Shown one piece after another: positions 3,814-5,084 of a stretch of DNA of 5,084 bases. The translations under genes and the position numbers were made by a program. Positions within the stretch are counted from its first letter, which is position 1. Each line of letters starts with the position of its first letter. The notes beneath the pieces were generated by a model. It was not told the origin of the DNA. It saw only the letters and a list, made by a program, of their open reading frames with translations, and did no database searches. This stretch comes from Parvibaculum sp. (lineage in GTDB: Bacteria; Pseudomonadota; Alphaproteobacteria; Parvibaculales; Parvibaculaceae), in contig JACIYQ010000014.1 in the NCBI GenBank assembly GCA_014359855.1, positions 1 to 5,084 on the forward strand. The letters are read 5' to 3'.

Positions 3814-5084
3814 GCTACGTCTCCTTCGACAGTCGCGACAAGACGGCGGCGCATGCGCTCCATGACAAGAGCACCGGCGATGAGCAGCACGCCGCCGAGC
3901 GCGAAGAAGAGCGCGGTGTCGAGCAGCGTGTTCAGCGTCTCGAAATAGAGGTAGAGAACTTCCGCGCCGAAGGCGACAAAGCCGAAATTGACGGCGAAGC
4001 GGAACTCATGCGCCGCGCCATAGGACACGAGCCAGGCGGCGAGCGCGAGGAAGAGCGCGGCATAGACCCAGGGCACGAGCTCGGGTGCGGCGCTGTCGAG
4101 CGCGGGGTAGGCGAGCGAGGCGAGAGCGAGGACGGCGATGCCGGCCGCGTGGCGCAGCTCCAGCAGGCCGCGCGCGACATCGAGAACCGCAAGCACCGCG
4201 ACGATCCCCAGCATGGCGAGAAGCAGGGGCGAATAGAGGACGGCATTTTCACCGAGCGCGCGGTCGGGGCTCAACTGCCAGACCCAGAAGAGGGCAAAGG
4301 TAATGACGATGGCGTAGGCCGTAGCGGGGGAAGCGAAGTGTGGCGCGCGGCCCGAGACGAGGAGCGCCGCAAGCCAGATGGCGAGGGCTTCGAGGAGATA
4401 GAAGAGCGCGAGCCAGGCGGGGTCGATGCGGAAACTCTCCGCGATGGAAGGACCCCAGATCGCCTGCCAGATGAAGCCTGCAATGAGTGTGAGGTGAAAG
4501 CCGGGCGGCCATGACAGGCGGAGCGAAAGCGCGAGGGCGGCGGCCCATGGCAACCAGAACGCCCAATGCGGCGTGGTTTCCTGAAGGCTCAGGGTGAAGC
4601 CGGTCCAGACAACGGCGAGAAGGATGCCGAGCGCGAGGGCGGGACGGGATGGGAGAAGCCATGCCGCTGCAAGCGAGGCGATGCACCAGGCAAGGACGCC
4701 ACCCGGATCGTCGGTGACGATGTGATAGATCTGCGCGATGAGCATGATGCCGCCGCCGAAGAGCCCGAGGCCGATCAGGACGGCGGCTTGCGCGAAGGCG
4801 GGACGGCCGCGACGCTCAAGCGGAATGGCGGCGATCCACGCCGCCCACATGGCGCCGAAGATCATGACGAGTTTGGCGAGCTTCGAAATCTCCGCCCAGT
4901 TGGCGGCGACGAAGCTCATCACCGCGAAACCGATCAGCACCGCGCCGAGCATTGCGAGGATGGCCGGCATGCGCCGCGCGGAGGGACGTTGCTGCGCCGA
5001 TTTCAGGATCGCTTCGGCACTTGCCGGGGTGACCCAGCCGCGCTCGATCCAGAGATCGATGTCGCTCTTCAGGCGGTGGAGATA
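3810..5084 (-). CDS. DUF2157 domain-containing polytopic membrane protein (5' end outside window)
   Basis: At least 424 residues are visible. The frame stays open from the stop at 3810-3812 to the last base of the window, so the start lies beyond 5084. An ATG at 4970 would give 386 residues but is rejected, because the 38 codons before it encode the DUF2157 lead-in: YLHRLKSDIDLWIERGWVTP, then ASAEAIL, the short helical region that precedes the first membrane helix. Next come MPAILAMLGAVLIGFAVMSF and VAANW, the family hallmark, and then roughly a dozen hydrophobic segments to the C-terminus, ending in a basic RMRRR cluster. The protein is an inner-membrane protein of unknown function; transport has been suggested by topology only. 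It is the upstream partner of the GDYXXLXY gene, with a 4-nt stop/start overlap. The operon promoter is outside the window. Confidence 0.9.
   Translation of the reverse strand, partial: YLHRLKSDIDLWIERGWVTPASAEAILKSAQQRPSARRMPAILAMLGAVLIGFAVMSFVAANWAEISKLAKLVMIFGAMWAAWIAAIPLERRGRPAFAQAAVLIGLGLFGGGIMLIAQIYHIVTDDPGGVLAWCIASLAAAWLLPSRPALALGILLAVVWTGFTLSLQETTPHWAFWLPWAAALALSLRLSWPPGFHLTLIAGFIWQAIWGPSIAESFRIDPAWLALFYLLEALAIWLAALLVSGRAPHFASPATAYAIVITFALFWVWQLSPDRALGENAVLYSPLLLAMLGIVAVLAVLDVARGLLELRHAAGIAVLALASLAYPALDSAAPELVPWVYAALFLALAAWLVSYGAAHEFRFAVNFGFVAFGAEVLYLYFETLNTLLDTALFFALGGVLLIAGALVMERMRRRLVATVEGDVA

Noticed and set aside
3097..3948. 283-codon plus-strand ORF beginning just after the Pho-box-like array
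   Set aside because: Most of it is antisense to the well-supported GDYXXLXY gene and its Ala/Asp/Glu-rich product matches nothing recognisable. The first 40 codons are outside that gene but show no ribosome binding site or family motif.
4008..4514. 168-codon plus-strand ORF antisense to DUF2157
   Set aside because: It is a Gly/Glu/Arg-rich shadow of a polytopic membrane protein read backwards, with no motif.
3810..4970. ATG at 4970 as the true start of the DUF2157 gene
   Set aside because: The frame continues upstream to the window edge and encodes the expected DUF2157 N-terminal segment, so the ATG is internal.

Overview
This GC-rich window most likely comes from an alphaproteobacterium, probably of the Hyphomicrobiales (Rhizobiales). 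The best taxonomic clue is the intergenic repeat at 1519-1622, which has the layout of the mosaic palindromic repeats (Bru-RS / RIME-like) scattered through rhizobial and Brucella-type genomes. Gene content fits: a glutathione-dependent 2-hydroxychromene-2-carboxylate isomerase family protein, a DUF4389 protein, and a DUF2157-GDYXXLXY pair. The genus cannot be fixed from the sequence alone.

Layout, left to right. At 55-1483 (+) lies a tightly coupled pair: a DsbA-fold isomerase starting at TTG, overlapped by 8 nt by a rhomboid intramembrane protease with its catalytic residues intact. A perfect 16-bp palindrome sits just before the first gene. At 1484-1654 the intergenic gap is mostly filled by the mosaic repeat, itself bracketed by a 9-bp inverted repeat. 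At 1655-1990 (+) is a small DUF4389 membrane protein, overlapping tail-to-tail by 17 bp with a TetR/AcrR regulator on the minus strand (1974-2651). At 2652-2763 is an AT-rich divergent control region with a promoter on each strand and a 13-bp operator-like palindrome.

At 2764-3036 (+) is the most interesting object: the remains of a carotenoid cleavage oxygenase. It keeps its own ribosome binding site, its first nine codons and its extreme C-terminus, but two internal deletions have removed nearly everything between. The two deletions shift frame in compensating directions, so a 90-codon ORF still reads through. The divergent TetR gene is inferred to have controlled this enzyme and now appears to be left without a working target here.

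The 3037-3216 gap has no convincing gene. It holds a three-unit, 11-bp-period array resembling a Pho box, with no gene on its strand to serve, and a small hairpin. From 3217 to the window end, on the minus strand, is a translationally coupled envelope pair: a DUF2157 polytopic membrane protein whose start lies beyond the window, then a GDYXXLXY protein joined by an ATGA overlap.

No new multi-gene system is visible. The notable features are the scarred pseudogene with intact regulation, the orphan Pho-box-like site and the repeat architecture.
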